Positions 15,472 to 23,959 of a DNA stretch of 64,000 bases are shown piece by piece. The stretch is taken from assembly GCA_038210375.1 (NCBI GenBank), contig JBBQWT010000005.1, positions 62,001-126,000 on the forward strand, in the 5' to 3' direction. Each line of letters starts with the position of its first letter. Positions within the stretch are counted from its first letter, which is position 1. The notes beneath the pieces are model-generated. The model was given only the letters and a program-made list of their open reading frames with translations. It had not been told where the DNA came from and did not search any database. The translations under genes and the position numbers were made by a program. Source of the DNA: JBBQWT01 sp038210375. Its GTDB lineage: Bacteria; Acidobacteriota; Terriglobia; Terriglobales; Acidobacteriaceae.

Positions 15472-16494
15472 TCAGGCCTGCCTCGCCCGGTGGCCGCGGG
15501 TGATGCTCCAGATCATGATCTGGGCAAGAATGTTCACGATCACGGTTACGATAAAGAGGACCAATCCGATTTCGACCAGCGCGCTGAGATAAAGGTCACC
15601 GGTGGCCTCGGTAAACTCGTTGGCAATCACGCTGGCCATGGTGTAACCGGGAGCAAAAAGCGACTTGGCGATCTCTGGACGATTGCCGATCAACATCGTG
15701 ACTGCCATGGTTTCGCCGAGCGCGCGGCCCAGCGCCAGCACCACGCCACCCGCCACCCCGGCGCGCGCATTGCGCAGCACGCCCATGCGCAGGGTTTCCC
15801 AGCGGGTTGCGCCCAGCGCCAGTACCGCTTCCCTTTGGGGGTGAGGCACCGCCAACATGACCTCGCGGGTGATGGACGAAATGAAAGGAAGAATCATGAT
15901 GGCCAGGATGATTGCCGCCGCCAGCATGCCAATTCCGTAAGGTGTCCCGGTAAAAAGCCCGGTCCAACCCAGGTACTTCCCGAGGAATGGTTCCGCATGT
16001 TTTCGCAGCAGGGGGGCCAGCACGAAAATTCCCCACAGCCCGTAAATCACGCTGGGAATGGCTGCCAGCAATTCCACAAAGTAAGAAAGAATTCCCCGCA
16101 AGGGCCGCGGGCACATCTCGGTCATGAAAATGGCCACCCCGATACCCAGGGGCATGGCGATCAGGAGCGCGAGGAACGAAGACACCAGGGTGCCAAAGAT
16201 GAAGGGCAGGGCCCCGAAATCTCCGGCCACCGGATCCCAGGCCTGGCTGGGGAAAAACTTCCATCCCAGCGTATGCATCGCCAGGCGCGAAGGCAGCACC
16301 AACTCCAGAAGAATGAGTGCGACGATGGCCGCGATGGCCAGCGCACACGCCAGCACCGCGATCTGGAACACGCGGTCCGCGGCCTGCCCCCGGCGCACGC
16401 TGGAGAGCCGGCGCGGGCCCGAAGCCAGAGATCCGCTATCCGGCGTGAATGGCGGTGAGGCTAGCGCGGGGGGAGAGGCCAGGGTTGAACTCAT
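15472..16494 (-). CDS. pstC: phosphate ABC transporter permease PstC
   Basis: A 340-residue permease with a Pro/Ser-rich cytoplasmic N-terminus of about 35 residues and then six or more helices. LLAAIPSVIYGLWGIFVLAP and EAVLALGATRWETLR (coupling loop) are PstC hallmarks, and GRALGETMAV is the conserved acidic/charged helix. It is the first gene of the pstCAB-phoU operon; two 11-bp-spaced Pho-box-like repeats lie just upstream of its start. The binding protein gene pstS is 6.3 kb away, an unusual split. Confidence 0.95.
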   Translation of the reverse strand: MSSTLASPPALASPPFTPDSGSLASGPRRLSSVRRGQAADRVFQIAVLACALAIAAIVALILLELVLPSRLAMHTLGWKFFPSQAWDPVAGDFGALPFIFGTLVSSFLALLIAMPLGIGVAIFMTEMCPRPLRGILSYFVELLAAIPSVIYGLWGIFVLAPLLRKHAEPFLGKYLGWTGLFTGTPYGIGMLAAAIILAIMILPFISSITREVMLAVPHPQREAVLALGATRWETLRMGVLRNARAGVAGGVVLALGRALGETMAVTMLIGNRPEIAKSLFAPGYTMASVIANEFTEATGDLYLSALVEIGLVLFIVTVIVNILAQIMIWSITRGHRARQA

Positions 16495-16518
16495 GGATGT
16501 GCAAGGCTAGCAGGGCAG

Positions 16519-16536
16519 TGTTACAGGAGTGTTACA
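16519..16536 (-). promoter_or_regulatory. Pho-box-like direct repeats upstream of pstC
   Basis: On the minus strand, TGTAACA-CTCC-TGTAACA is a direct repeat with a period of exactly 11 bp, as in PhoB sites (7-bp repeats with 4-bp spacers). It starts 25 bp before the pstC ATG. The same heptamer with the same period occurs three times before pstS. PhoB binding is inferred. Confidence 0.7.
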
Positions 16537-16705
16537 GACGCCTGGCGCGCGATTGCGGCTGGATGAACTTATCCGCAGTATTGTTGCTTTAATCGGTGCA
16601 TGGGGAAACACAATCTCATGGAAAACACGACCGCGGACCCTACGGTTTCTTTGATTTGATCCAGGGGGAGCCCTGAAGGGGCGGTGCGATTGGTAAACTG
16701 CCTCC

Positions 16706-17701
16706 ATGCCTTATCGCTTTCTCCAAGTAAGGTTGGATAAACGAGCTGGACCCGTCCGGCGGGCCTTGCAGTATGCCTTCTACGACTGGACCCGTGAGAT
16801 GACTGGCGCCAAGCGCCTGGTAGCTACGATCGGGTTCCTGCTGCAGGCATTTACTCTGGCTCTGGCCCTGCTAAGCAGCCATAAATTTCACAGCACCGTT
16901 CTTCTGATTGTGCCCCTGCTGTACACGCTGGGACTTTGTCTTATGAATGGGGCGTTGACTTCGGAATTTGTGCGGAAGACGCAACTTGAGGCAGACCAGC
17001 TGGCCGCGAACCAGATTCAGCAAACGCTTAATGCTCAGCCGCCGGATCGCATTCCCGGCTACCAATTGCAGACTTCTTATCAGCCTTTTCGCGATGTCGG
17101 CGGGGACTATTTTGACGTCATTGATCTGTCCGGTAAGCGGACGCTCTTCGTGGTCGCGGACGTTTCCGGAAAGGGTATGCCCGCTGCTTTGCTGTCGGCA
17201 AATATTCAGGCCCTGGTCAGGATCATTGCGGATACAGAGGTCGATCCCCAGGCTCTGGCAACCAGAATCAACCAGCACCTGGTGCGCTATACGCCGGCTG
17301 ACCGTTTTGCCACCGCCGTATTCGTCTTGCTGGACCGGGATTCCGGAGAGCTGCGCTATGTCAATGCCGGGCACAATGCGCCGTTGTTGAGCAGCGGAGG
17401 TTCTACCCGGTTCCTGGAGGCCACGGGCATGCCCCTGGGCTTGTTCGCGGATGCGGGCTATGAGGCGGGGACCGCCGTGATTCCGCCCGGGGGATCACTG
17501 CTACTCTTCACCGACGGATTGACCGATTCGATTGCCGATCCCGAGCCGGAGAGCCGCCTCCGACAAATCTTGACTGAAGGTGCGGAGAGAACCATGTCCA
17601 GCCTGAAGCTGCTGGTCGATGCCAAACTTAACGACGATGATGTGACCATCCTGCTGCTGAGGCGCGATGCGGAAATGGCTTCAACCATGATGCCGGCATA
17701 A
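16706..17701 (+). CDS. membrane-anchored PP2C-type serine phosphatase, RsbU-like
   Basis: A 331-residue protein with two predicted membrane helices (about 38-75) and a C-terminal SpoIIE/PP2C phosphatase domain (about 115-325). Metal-binding acidic residues are in DVGGDYFDV, VADVSGKGMPAAL and LFTDGLTD. RsbU-type phosphatases remove phosphate from anti-anti-sigma factors in partner-switching stress responses. There is no sensory PAS or GAF domain, and no anti-sigma partner lies nearby. It stands between the pst operon and the second phoU and is read in the opposite direction, so it may not belong to the phosphate circuit. Confidence 0.9.
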   Translation: MPYRFLQVRLDKRAGPVRRALQYAFYDWTREMTGAKRLVATIGFLLQAFTLALALLSSHKFHSTVLLIVPLLYTLGLCLMNGALTSEFVRKTQLEADQLAANQIQQTLNAQPPDRIPGYQLQTSYQPFRDVGGDYFDVIDLSGKRTLFVVADVSGKGMPAALLSANIQALVRIIADTEVDPQALATRINQHLVRYTPADRFATAVFVLLDRDSGELRYVNAGHNAPLLSSGGSTRFLEATGMPLGLFADAGYEAGTAVIPPGGSLLLFTDGLTDSIADPEPESRLRQILTEGAERTMSSLKLLVDAKLNDDDVTILLLRRDAEMASTMMPA

Positions 17702-17720
17702 ACCGGTTACCGTACGCGCT

Positions 17721-17969
17721 TCACCGGCCCCGGCACACTGCCCAGCCCTCCACCAGCAGCGCCGCCACCAGCAGGCCATAGGACAATCCGGGAAAATCCA
17801 GGTACAGATAAGTAAAGAGCGCGAGAATATTCAGCAGGATGAAGAACAACCACAATAGCGGAGACGAAAATATACGAGTGGATTGACGCCGCATCGCAGC
17901 CGGGTGGCGCATCGAACGAGGTGTGCGGCGAAAAAGAGGGGCCGCCGCAAGCCCTTGGGGCGCGTTCAT
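17721..17969 (-). CDS. small two-helix membrane protein coupled to phoU2
   Basis: An 82-residue protein with a basic N-terminus of about 35 residues and two hydrophobic helices (about 36-55 and 60-78). Its ATG overlaps the stop of the second phoU (ATGA), a good sign of a real, translationally coupled gene. No family is recognised. Its position suggests a helper of phosphate sensing, but this is only inference from coupling. Confidence 0.6.
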   Translation of the reverse strand: MNAPQGLAAAPLFRRTPRSMRHPAAMRRQSTRIFSSPLLWLFFILLNILALFTYLYLDFPGLSYGLLVAALLVEGWAVCRGR

Positions 17970-18718
17970 TCGAGATCCTCCAGGGAGTTGTAGGACAGAT
18001 TTCCGCCCTGATATTTTCCGTGGCGAATATCAACTCCACGAATCCAGTAAATTACGTTTTCCGCGATGTTCGTGCAGTGATCGGCGATTCGTTCCAGATA
18101 TCGCGAGCTGAGCAGCAACTGGAAGTGCGCATTCATCTGGCTGGGATGGTCCTTCATGCTGTCCAGCAGACGGTTGTAGGAGAGGTTTCTGAAAGCATCC
18201 ACATCCGGCTCGGTCTGCAGGACATTTTGCGCCAGCGAAAAATTCTGGAAGATCAGCGCGCCCAGGCTGTCCCGCACCATCTCCGTTACCGGGCCTGGCA
18301 TGGCCGTCAATTCCGGGGGCGTCGCAATCTGCTCGTTCGCCAGGGTGACCACCCGCTGCGCGATGCTCACCGCCAAGTCTCCCATGCGCTCCAGATCTTT
18401 GTTGACCTTGAGCGTGGATACGATCACGCGCACGTCTCGTTCCCGCAATGGGTGGGCCAGCAAAGCGCGCACCGCGTGCTCATCGATCACACATTCCATC
18501 GCATTGATGGGGGGCTCGCCGAGGGCGATGGAGCCGGCCAGCTCATAGTTGCGCGTCAACAGCGCTTCGATGGCCCGTTCCACGCTGGATTGCACCATCG
18601 TCGCCATCCTGGTCAACGAAATGATGAGGGATTCAGTAGATGGCAAGGGATAGGTTTGCGTCTTCCGCGGATCATTTTCTACAATCTGGATTGTGCCCGC
18701 TTTGTCGATATCATTCAT
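17966..18718 (-). CDS. second PhoU-family protein
   Basis: A 250-residue PhoU homologue with both signature repeats (STLKVNKDLERMGDLAVSIAQR and LLSSRYLERIADHCTNIAENVIYW). It differs from the first PhoU by a 25-residue N-terminal extension and poor identity outside the signatures. PhoU proteins control Pst transport and PhoR signalling; some bacteria keep two copies with separate roles. It diverges from the alkaline phosphatase gene and carries a coupled membrane protein behind it. Confidence 0.92.
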   Translation of the reverse strand: MNDIDKAGTIQIVENDPRKTQTYPLPSTESLIISLTRMATMVQSSVERAIEALLTRNYELAGSIALGEPPINAMECVIDEHAVRALLAHPLRERDVRVIVSTLKVNKDLERMGDLAVSIAQRVVTLANEQIATPPELTAMPGPVTEMVRDSLGALIFQNFSLAQNVLQTEPDVDAFRNLSYNRLLDSMKDHPSQMNAHFQLLLSSRYLERIADHCTNIAENVIYWIRGVDIRHGKYQGGNLSYNSLEDLE

Positions 18719-19284
18719 CTTGTAAAACTCCGTGTGGGATCAAGTGACTGTCTTCTGTCACTCTAGGCGGGGAAGGTTACGGGAAGATGAATGAGATGAT
18801 CTTTGGGAAACGGGGCGGCGGCCCGCAGTTACAAACTCTTGATCGCGGTTTTGGGGCCGGATCGCTTGGCCTCAGCAGGGGGAGTTCGGTGTGCATCGCC
18901 GCCTGCTATCGATTTTTTTTGATGGCGCCGATATTTCATGATCTCGTAACGAGAAGGTGTTCTGATTGTCTTAACCGGTTGCAATGCGGAACACCTAGAA
19001 CTAAGGCCGGTGCGTGACGGGGAACAATATGCGGAGAACAGTCTGCTGGTTCTGCGGCAGCGATCAAGTAAGGCGCTCCATACGTCCGAGCCTTGGGATG
19101 TTCTGACCGCAGTCCTGATGCAGAAACCTTTTCGTTGCCGGGTATGCGATGGCCGCTATTATGACTTCCGGTGGCGCACGCCCCAACCCGAATGTCGGAC
19201 GTAACCGGACGCTGCAATTCACCTCGCATTCATGTTTGCCGCTTAACATCATTGTTCTCTGCGCAAGGGAAAGGAACAACCGCC
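18719..19284. other. intergenic region between phoU2 and phoA
   Basis: A 566-bp region between divergent genes. It contains a frameshifted zinc-ribbon gene remnant (19029-19204). A single Pho-box-like heptamer (CGTAACC) is seen near each divergent gene (about 18775 and 19199), but the repeats around them are weak. No RNA gene was recognised, and the short open frame near 18787-19017 is not convincing. Confidence 0.5.
19029..19204 (+). pseudogene. small zinc-ribbon protein gene with a frameshift
   Basis: From ATG 19029 (GGGG seven bases upstream) the frame encodes MRRTVCWFCGSDQVRRSIRP, containing one CxxC, then reaches a stop at 19104-19106. In the frame one base back, from about 19085, the continuation reads EPWDVLTAVLMQKPFRC, RVCDGRYYDF, giving the second CxxC. 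The two halves together have the usual order of small zinc-ribbon proteins (CxxCGS, RRS, hydrophobic helix, PFRCRxCxxRxY). One missing base near 19085-19095 would explain this; a sequencing error or programmed -1 shift are alternatives. Function is unknown. Confidence 0.45.
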
Positions 19285-20631
19285 ATGCTGCTTAGAGGAA
19301 CGCTTTGTTTTGTCCTGATCGCCACGGTCGTAGCCATGCCACAGAACGCCAGTCCTGACGATCCCAGAAATGCCATTCAACGTGGACGCGCGCGGAACGT
19401 GATCTTTCTGCTGGGAGATGGCATGGGCGATTCCGAGATCACGATGGCTCGGAACTATTATCTCGGGGCGGCCGGACGGCTGGCCCTTGATACCCTGCCG
19501 CTCACCGGCGCGGTGACTACCTATTCCTTACAGGAAAAAGATCCTTCGAAGCCCGATTACGTTACCGATTCGGCGGCAGGCGGGACGGCATGGGCCACCG
19601 GGTACAAGACCAGCAACGGGCGCATTTCCACCGCCGCCGGAACCAATGCCAATCTCAAGACCATTCTCGAATGGGCGCAGGAGAAGGGATATCACACCGG
19701 CAACGTGAGCACTGCCGAGTTGACCGACGCCACGCCCGCGGTTCTGGGCGCTCACGTCAGCAGCCGCAAATGCCAGGGGCCCGCCGACATGAAGTCCTGC
19801 CCCGGCTTCAGCAGCGCGGAAGGCGGCGCGGGCTCCATCGCCGAGCAACTCACCAAACATAAAATTGATGTGCTTCTGGGAGGCGGCCGCCAGCGCTGGG
19901 AGCAGATCATCGACGGTGGTCCCAACGAAGGCAAGAGCGTTCTCACGGTGGCCGAAAATGGCGGCTACAAGATCGTCGGCAACGCCCGGGAGCTCACCCA
20001 GGCAACTCCCGGCGACCGTGTTCTGGGCCTGTTCACCCCGGGCAACATGAGCATGGAGTGGGCCGGCGATGCGGCGATTCCCTACCCCGGCAGCGGACCG
20101 CAGAAGTGCCGGGAATTTGTTCGTCCCGCGGGCGAGCCGGCGCTGGCCATTATGCTGCTCACCGCAATTCGGCTTCTCGAGCAGCCAGAATCGTCCCCTC
20201 GGGGCTTCTTCCTGCAGGTGGAAGGTGCGCAAATCGATAAGCGCGCCCACACCGCGCAGCCCTGCGAACAAATTGGCGAAACCGTCGCATTTGATAACGC
20301 GGTCAAGCTGGCGCTCGACTATGCTGACCACCATCCCGATACACTGATCATCGTGACCGCGGATCATGGGCATTCCACCCAGATTGTTCCCCCGTTAGTC
20401 GAACACGACCATAGCCTGGGATTATTGAGCACACTGATCACCGCCGATAAGGCCAACATGACGGTGCTCTATGGCACCAATGCGGTGTGCTGCAGTTCGG
20501 ATCATTCCATGGAGCACACCGGCACCCAGGTGCGCATAGCGGCTCGCGGGCCGCAGGCTGCGGGTGTCCTCGGCGTTCATGATATGGCGGACATATTTCA
20601 CCTGATGGCCCGCGCCATCGGCGCCGAATAG
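19285..20631 (+). CDS. phoA: periplasmic alkaline phosphatase, PhoA-like
   Basis: A 448-residue exported phosphomonoesterase. A signal peptide covers about residues 1-19. The fold's metal and catalytic residues are visible: FLLGDGMGDSE (Asp45), TDSAAGGTAW (nucleophile Ser96), VEGAQIDKRAHT, VTADHGHST and DHSMEHTG. It releases phosphate from esters for import by Pst. ATG at 19285 is chosen because AAGGGAAAGGAA lies just upstream and it is followed directly by the signal peptide; the frame is open further upstream but that part overlaps a zinc-ribbon remnant. Phosphate-starvation control is likely from context, although no convincing Pho box was found right before it. Confidence 0.93.
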   Translation: MLLRGTLCFVLIATVVAMPQNASPDDPRNAIQRGRARNVIFLLGDGMGDSEITMARNYYLGAAGRLALDTLPLTGAVTTYSLQEKDPSKPDYVTDSAAGGTAWATGYKTSNGRISTAAGTNANLKTILEWAQEKGYHTGNVSTAELTDATPAVLGAHVSSRKCQGPADMKSCPGFSSAEGGAGSIAEQLTKHKIDVLLGGGRQRWEQIIDGGPNEGKSVLTVAENGGYKIVGNARELTQATPGDRVLGLFTPGNMSMEWAGDAAIPYPGSGPQKCREFVRPAGEPALAIMLLTAIRLLEQPESSPRGFFLQVEGAQIDKRAHTAQPCEQIGETVAFDNAVKLALDYADHHPDTLIIVTADHGHSTQIVPPLVEHDHSLGLLSTLITADKANMTVLYGTNAVCCSSDHSMEHTGTQVRIAARGPQAAGVLGVHDMADIFHLMARAIGAE

Positions 20632-20691
20632 CGCTGGCTGGTGGATTTGTACCGAAGCATGGAACCGCCCGAGACCCCTCCCGGGATATTA

Positions 20692-20833
20692 AGAGAAAAC
20701 GCAAGGTCCTTCGCTAAAACAAGAAGCAAGAGCTCGCTCCAGGATGACAAGGGTTAGAGTACGTTCGCTTATCGCGATGTCTTATACGACTTCTTGAGAT
20801 TTCCGCGATTCGATCAAGTGAACCGCCTAGGAC
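20692..20833 (+). repeat. ~115-bp intergenic repeat, family 1, copy 2
   Basis: AAACGCAAGGTCCTTCGCT, ACAAGAAGCAAGAGCTCGCTC, CAGGATGACAAGGGTTAGAG, GTTCGCTTAT and TATACGACTTCTTGAGATTT align with the other copies. It continues with TTCGATCAAGTGAACCGCCT, which has a counterpart after copy 3, so these two copies share a longer unit and look like a local duplication. Confidence 0.75.
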
Positions 20834-20860
20834 TACCCTGTCGCAATAATGGGCTTGGCC

Positions 20861-20985
20861 TTTCGCTTAAAGAAGCAAGAGCTAGCTCCCGGATGACGAG
20901 GGCTTCGAGTGGGTTCGCTTATCAGCGATTTCTTATACGATTTCTTGAGATTTCACCCGTTCGATCCACTGCAACCGCCTCGACT
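20861..20985 (+). repeat. ~115-bp intergenic repeat, family 1, copy 3
   Basis: TTTCGCTTAAAGAAGCAAGA, GCTAGCTCCCGGATGACGAG, GGTTCGCTTATCAGCGATTT and TTATACGATTTCTTGAGATT align with copy 2. It ends with TTCGATCCACTGCAACCGCC, like copy 2. It is more diverged than copies 2 and 4, so it is probably older. Confidence 0.7.
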
Positions 20986-20993
20986 TCACCGCA

Positions 20994-21023
20994 AAAGAAC
21001 AGGGAGCGGACTTGCCGCTCCCT
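20994..21023 (-). terminator. Rho-independent terminator of the porin gene
   Basis: A perfect nine-base-pair stem, AGGGAGCGG/CCGCTCCCT, with a five-base loop at 21001-21023. Read on the minus strand it is followed by GTTCTTTT, a T-rich tail. It lies 21 bp after the porin stop codon. Confidence 0.8.
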
Positions 21024-21044
21024 GCGCAGTTATACATCGGTGAC

Positions 21045-22706
21045 CTAAAATTTATAGATCAAGTCAAACTGCAGACGGTTCAGGAACGGGTCCTGTGCGC
21101 CCGCCGGCAGGCCTGGGGCCCGGGCGGCGTTTTGCAGGTTGGCATTGAGAGTGCGGCCTACCCACCAGGTGAAGCTCGCGGTGGTATTTTTCTCAATCAG
21201 CCAGTTGATGTAGGCGCGATGCTGCACCACATTGGTGGCCGCGCGCAGGTCGCTTTCGTTGAATTGTGAGATGACCGAGTCCTGCTCGATTCGGGCGAAG
21301 GCGTAGCCCACCAGCAAGTCGTGCTTGTCTTTCTGCTGGCCGAAGCTGCCGTCAAACCAGTAGGCCTTGTCCTGTTTGCTGGCGGTGGTGGGCAGGTTGG
21401 CTTTGGCGCGCAGGTTCTGTTCGTATTCCGCGACCAACCGGAAGGGGTATCGCTTCCAGGGGGTCACGACGTTAGTGTCGGCGATGAAATCGCTGTACAT
21501 GAAGCCGGAGACAAAGGCACGCTTCTGTGCGGCGCCCACTCCCACGATGCGCGATGCATTGGTGAAGGCATTGGCGTTAATGACCCTGACCGGCTGGGTG
21601 ATGGGGGTGGGCAGCGGGCTGCCCGGAGCAGGTGTAACCGGCTGCGGCAGGGTGACCGGGCTGGCCGCCTGCGCGATGGCGTCCGCGCTGTTCCAGTTAA
21701 GAACGGTGTAGGTGGGAACGATGCTCACGCGCGGCCCCAGTTGCAGCTTGCTGGAGAAGCTGCCGCCCAGGGCGTTGGAATCGGTTCCCCCGGAAACCTC
21801 GTTGAACAGCAGTTGCAGGCCCTGGGCGGTGACGCTCTTGACGTAGCGGTTGGCCAACTCCCGGCTGACTTTTTCGTTAAAGCCCTCGGGGTTCAAGTCG
21901 GAATCGAAGGTGAGCGGAGTGCGGTTCCACGAATAAGCAAACTTGCCGCCGGTAAGCGACAGCCATTTATGCGCCGAGGGATTGTAGGTGATCCAGCCGC
22001 GGTCGAAGCCGATGGTCTTGCGCTCGAAGAAAGAGGTCAGGGTCTCGTTGGTGGAGACGGGATCGGTAAACGAAGGGGCCCCGTTGGCCACCGCGCCGGT
22101 GGCGATGTACATGCCGGCGGTAAAATCCTCATTGAGCTTGCCTTCCAGGCCTAGGCGCAAGCGGATGCGGGCGCGATTGCGGTCAAAGCAGGCGGCGCAC
22201 CCCGGGTAACTCTGGAAGAAACTCTCGCCGCGCACCCGGACGTCGCCGCTCAGGCGAAACCGGCTCAGGTAGCTTTCCACCGCTGCGATCTTTTTCTGAT
22301 CATCCTGCGCGCTGAGGGCGATGTTGGTCTGGTTCTGCTTGATATCGGTCAGGCCAGATTGTATTTCGGTGACGGCAGCGGCATTTTGCCCGGCCACACT
22401 TTCGACGGCCGCCGCCTTGGAGGCCGCGTCCGTGGCTGCGGTCTGGGCCTGGCGCGCGGTTTCGCCGGCCGCGGCAACCCCGGTATCGCGCTGCTGCAAT
22501 TGCTGTTGCAGCGCCTGGATCTGGCGTTGTTGGGCTGCCAGCGCATCGCGCAATTCGCGCACGTCCGCGGCGGTCACTGCCGGTGCAGCGGCGCTGCGGC
22601 GCGCAACCCGTTTATGGCGGGTGGGGGCGGCGTTCATGGTCACCGCGGATGCCATCAGCATCGCGCCGGCGGCCATGGCACTGACGATTCGTAGCCTGGT
22701 GGTCAT
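21045..22706 (-). CDS. outer-membrane porin, Porin_5-like
   Basis: A 553-residue protein with a signal peptide (about 1-27), a coiled coil rich in Gln and Ala (about 45-85; LAAQQRQIQALQQQLQQRD), an Ala-rich linker and a long beta-barrel region (about 150-553) ending in aromatic residue Phe (FDLIYKF), as outer-membrane barrels do. The alternating pattern and the RFRLSGDVRVRGE start of the barrel match putative Porin_5 proteins. It lies 75 bp after pstS in the same direction and before a strong terminator, so it is probably a phosphate-starvation porin in one operon with phoB-phoR-pstS. Specificity for phosphate is inferred from context. Confidence 0.82.
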   Translation of the reverse strand: MTTRLRIVSAMAAGAMLMASAVTMNAAPTRHKRVARRSAAAPAVTAADVRELRDALAAQQRQIQALQQQLQQRDTGVAAAGETARQAQTAATDAASKAAAVESVAGQNAAAVTEIQSGLTDIKQNQTNIALSAQDDQKKIAAVESYLSRFRLSGDVRVRGESFFQSYPGCAACFDRNRARIRLRLGLEGKLNEDFTAGMYIATGAVANGAPSFTDPVSTNETLTSFFERKTIGFDRGWITYNPSAHKWLSLTGGKFAYSWNRTPLTFDSDLNPEGFNEKVSRELANRYVKSVTAQGLQLLFNEVSGGTDSNALGGSFSSKLQLGPRVSIVPTYTVLNWNSADAIAQAASPVTLPQPVTPAPGSPLPTPITQPVRVINANAFTNASRIVGVGAAQKRAFVSGFMYSDFIADTNVVTPWKRYPFRLVAEYEQNLRAKANLPTTASKQDKAYWFDGSFGQQKDKHDLLVGYAFARIEQDSVISQFNESDLRAATNVVQHRAYINWLIEKNTTASFTWWVGRTLNANLQNAARAPGLPAGAQDPFLNRLQFDLIYKF

Positions 22707-22781
22707 CAGAATCTCCTGGTCTCCACTTCGGAGGGGGGTGGGAGCCCGGCTAAGGGCGTTGCAGAACGGAGGCAGTCCGGC

Positions 22782-23801
22782 TTAACGGCCGAGCTGCCCA
22801 ATGGTGGCTTGCACTTTAGTTGCAACCGACGCCGGCAAAGGCGCATAGGAAAGCTGCGAAACCATCTTTTGTCCATCGCCGACCATCCACTTCAGGAAGT
22901 CCACGATGATGCGCTGCTTGTTGGCGTCAGCGTTTTTCATCGGGATCAGCAGCCAGGTGAAGGTGGAGATGGGATAAGAATCCTTGCCGGGAGCGTTGGT
23001 AATCGAAACCCGGTAATCCGCGGGCATGGTTTTAAGCGATGCCGCGGCGGCGGTGGTGCTGTCCAGCGAAGCTTTGACGAAATTGCCCGCGGAATTTTTA
23101 ACCACGCCATACGAGATCTTGTTCTGCACTGCGTAAATGAGCTCCACGTAGCCGATCGAGCCTTCCATCTGGCGGATCATTCCGGCCACACCCTCGTTGC
23201 CCTTGGCGCCTAAACCCACCGGCCATTTCACCGAGGTGCCTTTGCCCGGGCCCGACTTCCAGTCAGAGCTGACCTTGGAAAGGTAGTCGGTCCATACGTA
23301 GGTGGTTCCGCTGCCATCGGAGCGGTGGATCACGATGATGGGCAGGTTCGGCAGGTTCACGCCGGGGTTTTCTTTAGCGATGATGGGGTCGTTCCAACTC
23401 GAAATACGCCCCAGAAAAATTCCCGCAATGGCGGCCGGGGTGAACTTCAAGTCGCCTTTCACGCCGGGCACGTTGTAAGCCGGCACGTCAGAACCCAGCA
23501 CCGTGGGAATATGGAAAATCTTGACCTTGGCCTGCCCCAGCTGCTCGTCGGTCATGGGGCCGTCAGTGGCGCCAAAATCAACCGTGTTGGCCAGTACCTG
23601 GCGGATTCCCCCACCGCTGCCGATGGATTGGTAGTTGATCTGCACATCGGGGTGCAGCTTGTTGTATTCGCTGAACCATTTGGAATAAATCGGATAGGGA
23701 AATGTCGCGCCGGCGCCGTTAAGCCTGGTTTCCGCGGTGGCCGGGATCACCATCACGGCAATCACCGCCGCCATCAACGTCATCTTGCATATACGTTTCA
23801 T
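22782..23801 (-). CDS. pstS: phosphate-binding periplasmic protein PstS
   Basis: A 339-residue substrate-binding protein with a signal peptide (about 1-23, ATAET). LNGAGATFPYPIYSKWF, YQSIGSGGGIRQ, VDFGATDGPM and HRSDGSGTTY are phosphate-contacting PstS motifs. ATG 23801 is chosen because AGGAA lies just upstream on the minus strand; an in-frame ATG at 23831 has no such site. Three Pho-box-like repeats lie 51-79 bp upstream. It delivers phosphate to PstCA, whose genes are in the other pst cluster. Confidence 0.96.
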   Translation of the reverse strand: MKRICKMTLMAAVIAVMVIPATAETRLNGAGATFPYPIYSKWFSEYNKLHPDVQINYQSIGSGGGIRQVLANTVDFGATDGPMTDEQLGQAKVKIFHIPTVLGSDVPAYNVPGVKGDLKFTPAAIAGIFLGRISSWNDPIIAKENPGVNLPNLPIIVIHRSDGSGTTYVWTDYLSKVSSDWKSGPGKGTSVKWPVGLGAKGNEGVAGMIRQMEGSIGYVELIYAVQNKISYGVVKNSAGNFVKASLDSTTAAAASLKTMPADYRVSITNAPGKDSYPISTFTWLLIPMKNADANKQRIIVDFLKWMVGDGQKMVSQLSYAPLPASVATKVQATIGQLGR

Positions 23802-23851
23802 TCTGTAGTTTCCTCGCTTTTCTTGTCTCACCTTCAGTTGTAGTGGAAGTG

Positions 23852-23880
23852 TGTTACGTAGCGGTTACAGCAAGGTTACA
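23852..23880 (-). promoter_or_regulatory. Pho-box-like triple repeat upstream of pstS
   Basis: On the minus strand: TGTAACC-TTGC-TGTAACC-GCTA-CGTAACA. Three heptamers are spaced by exactly 11 bp (23852, 23863, 23874), the geometry of PhoB boxes. The same heptamer with the same period lies before pstC. It suggests that pstS has its own phosphate-controlled promoter inside the phoB-phoR-pstS-porin gene run. Confidence 0.75.
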
Positions 23881-23959
23881 AAACCATGAATTGTTGCGGT
23901 TTCCTCTCGGATACAGGGTTAGACCCAACAACCGAGCTCCCCGCGCCCCGCGCGCCCGG

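Larger units (their letters stand above)
20632..21044. other. 413-bp intergenic region with two tandem family 1 repeats and a terminator
   Basis: Between the convergent alkaline phosphatase and porin genes. It is almost filled by two copies of repeat family 1 in tandem and by the porin terminator at 20994-21023. No gene was seen. Confidence 0.7.

Noticed and set aside
18787..19017. A 76-codon open frame between phoU2 and phoA
   Set aside because: No motif, poor start context and a composition unlike the coding neighbours.
19195..19284. Pho box before alkaline phosphatase
   Set aside because: One heptamer CGTAACC is seen but the second repeat is poor, so I did not annotate it.
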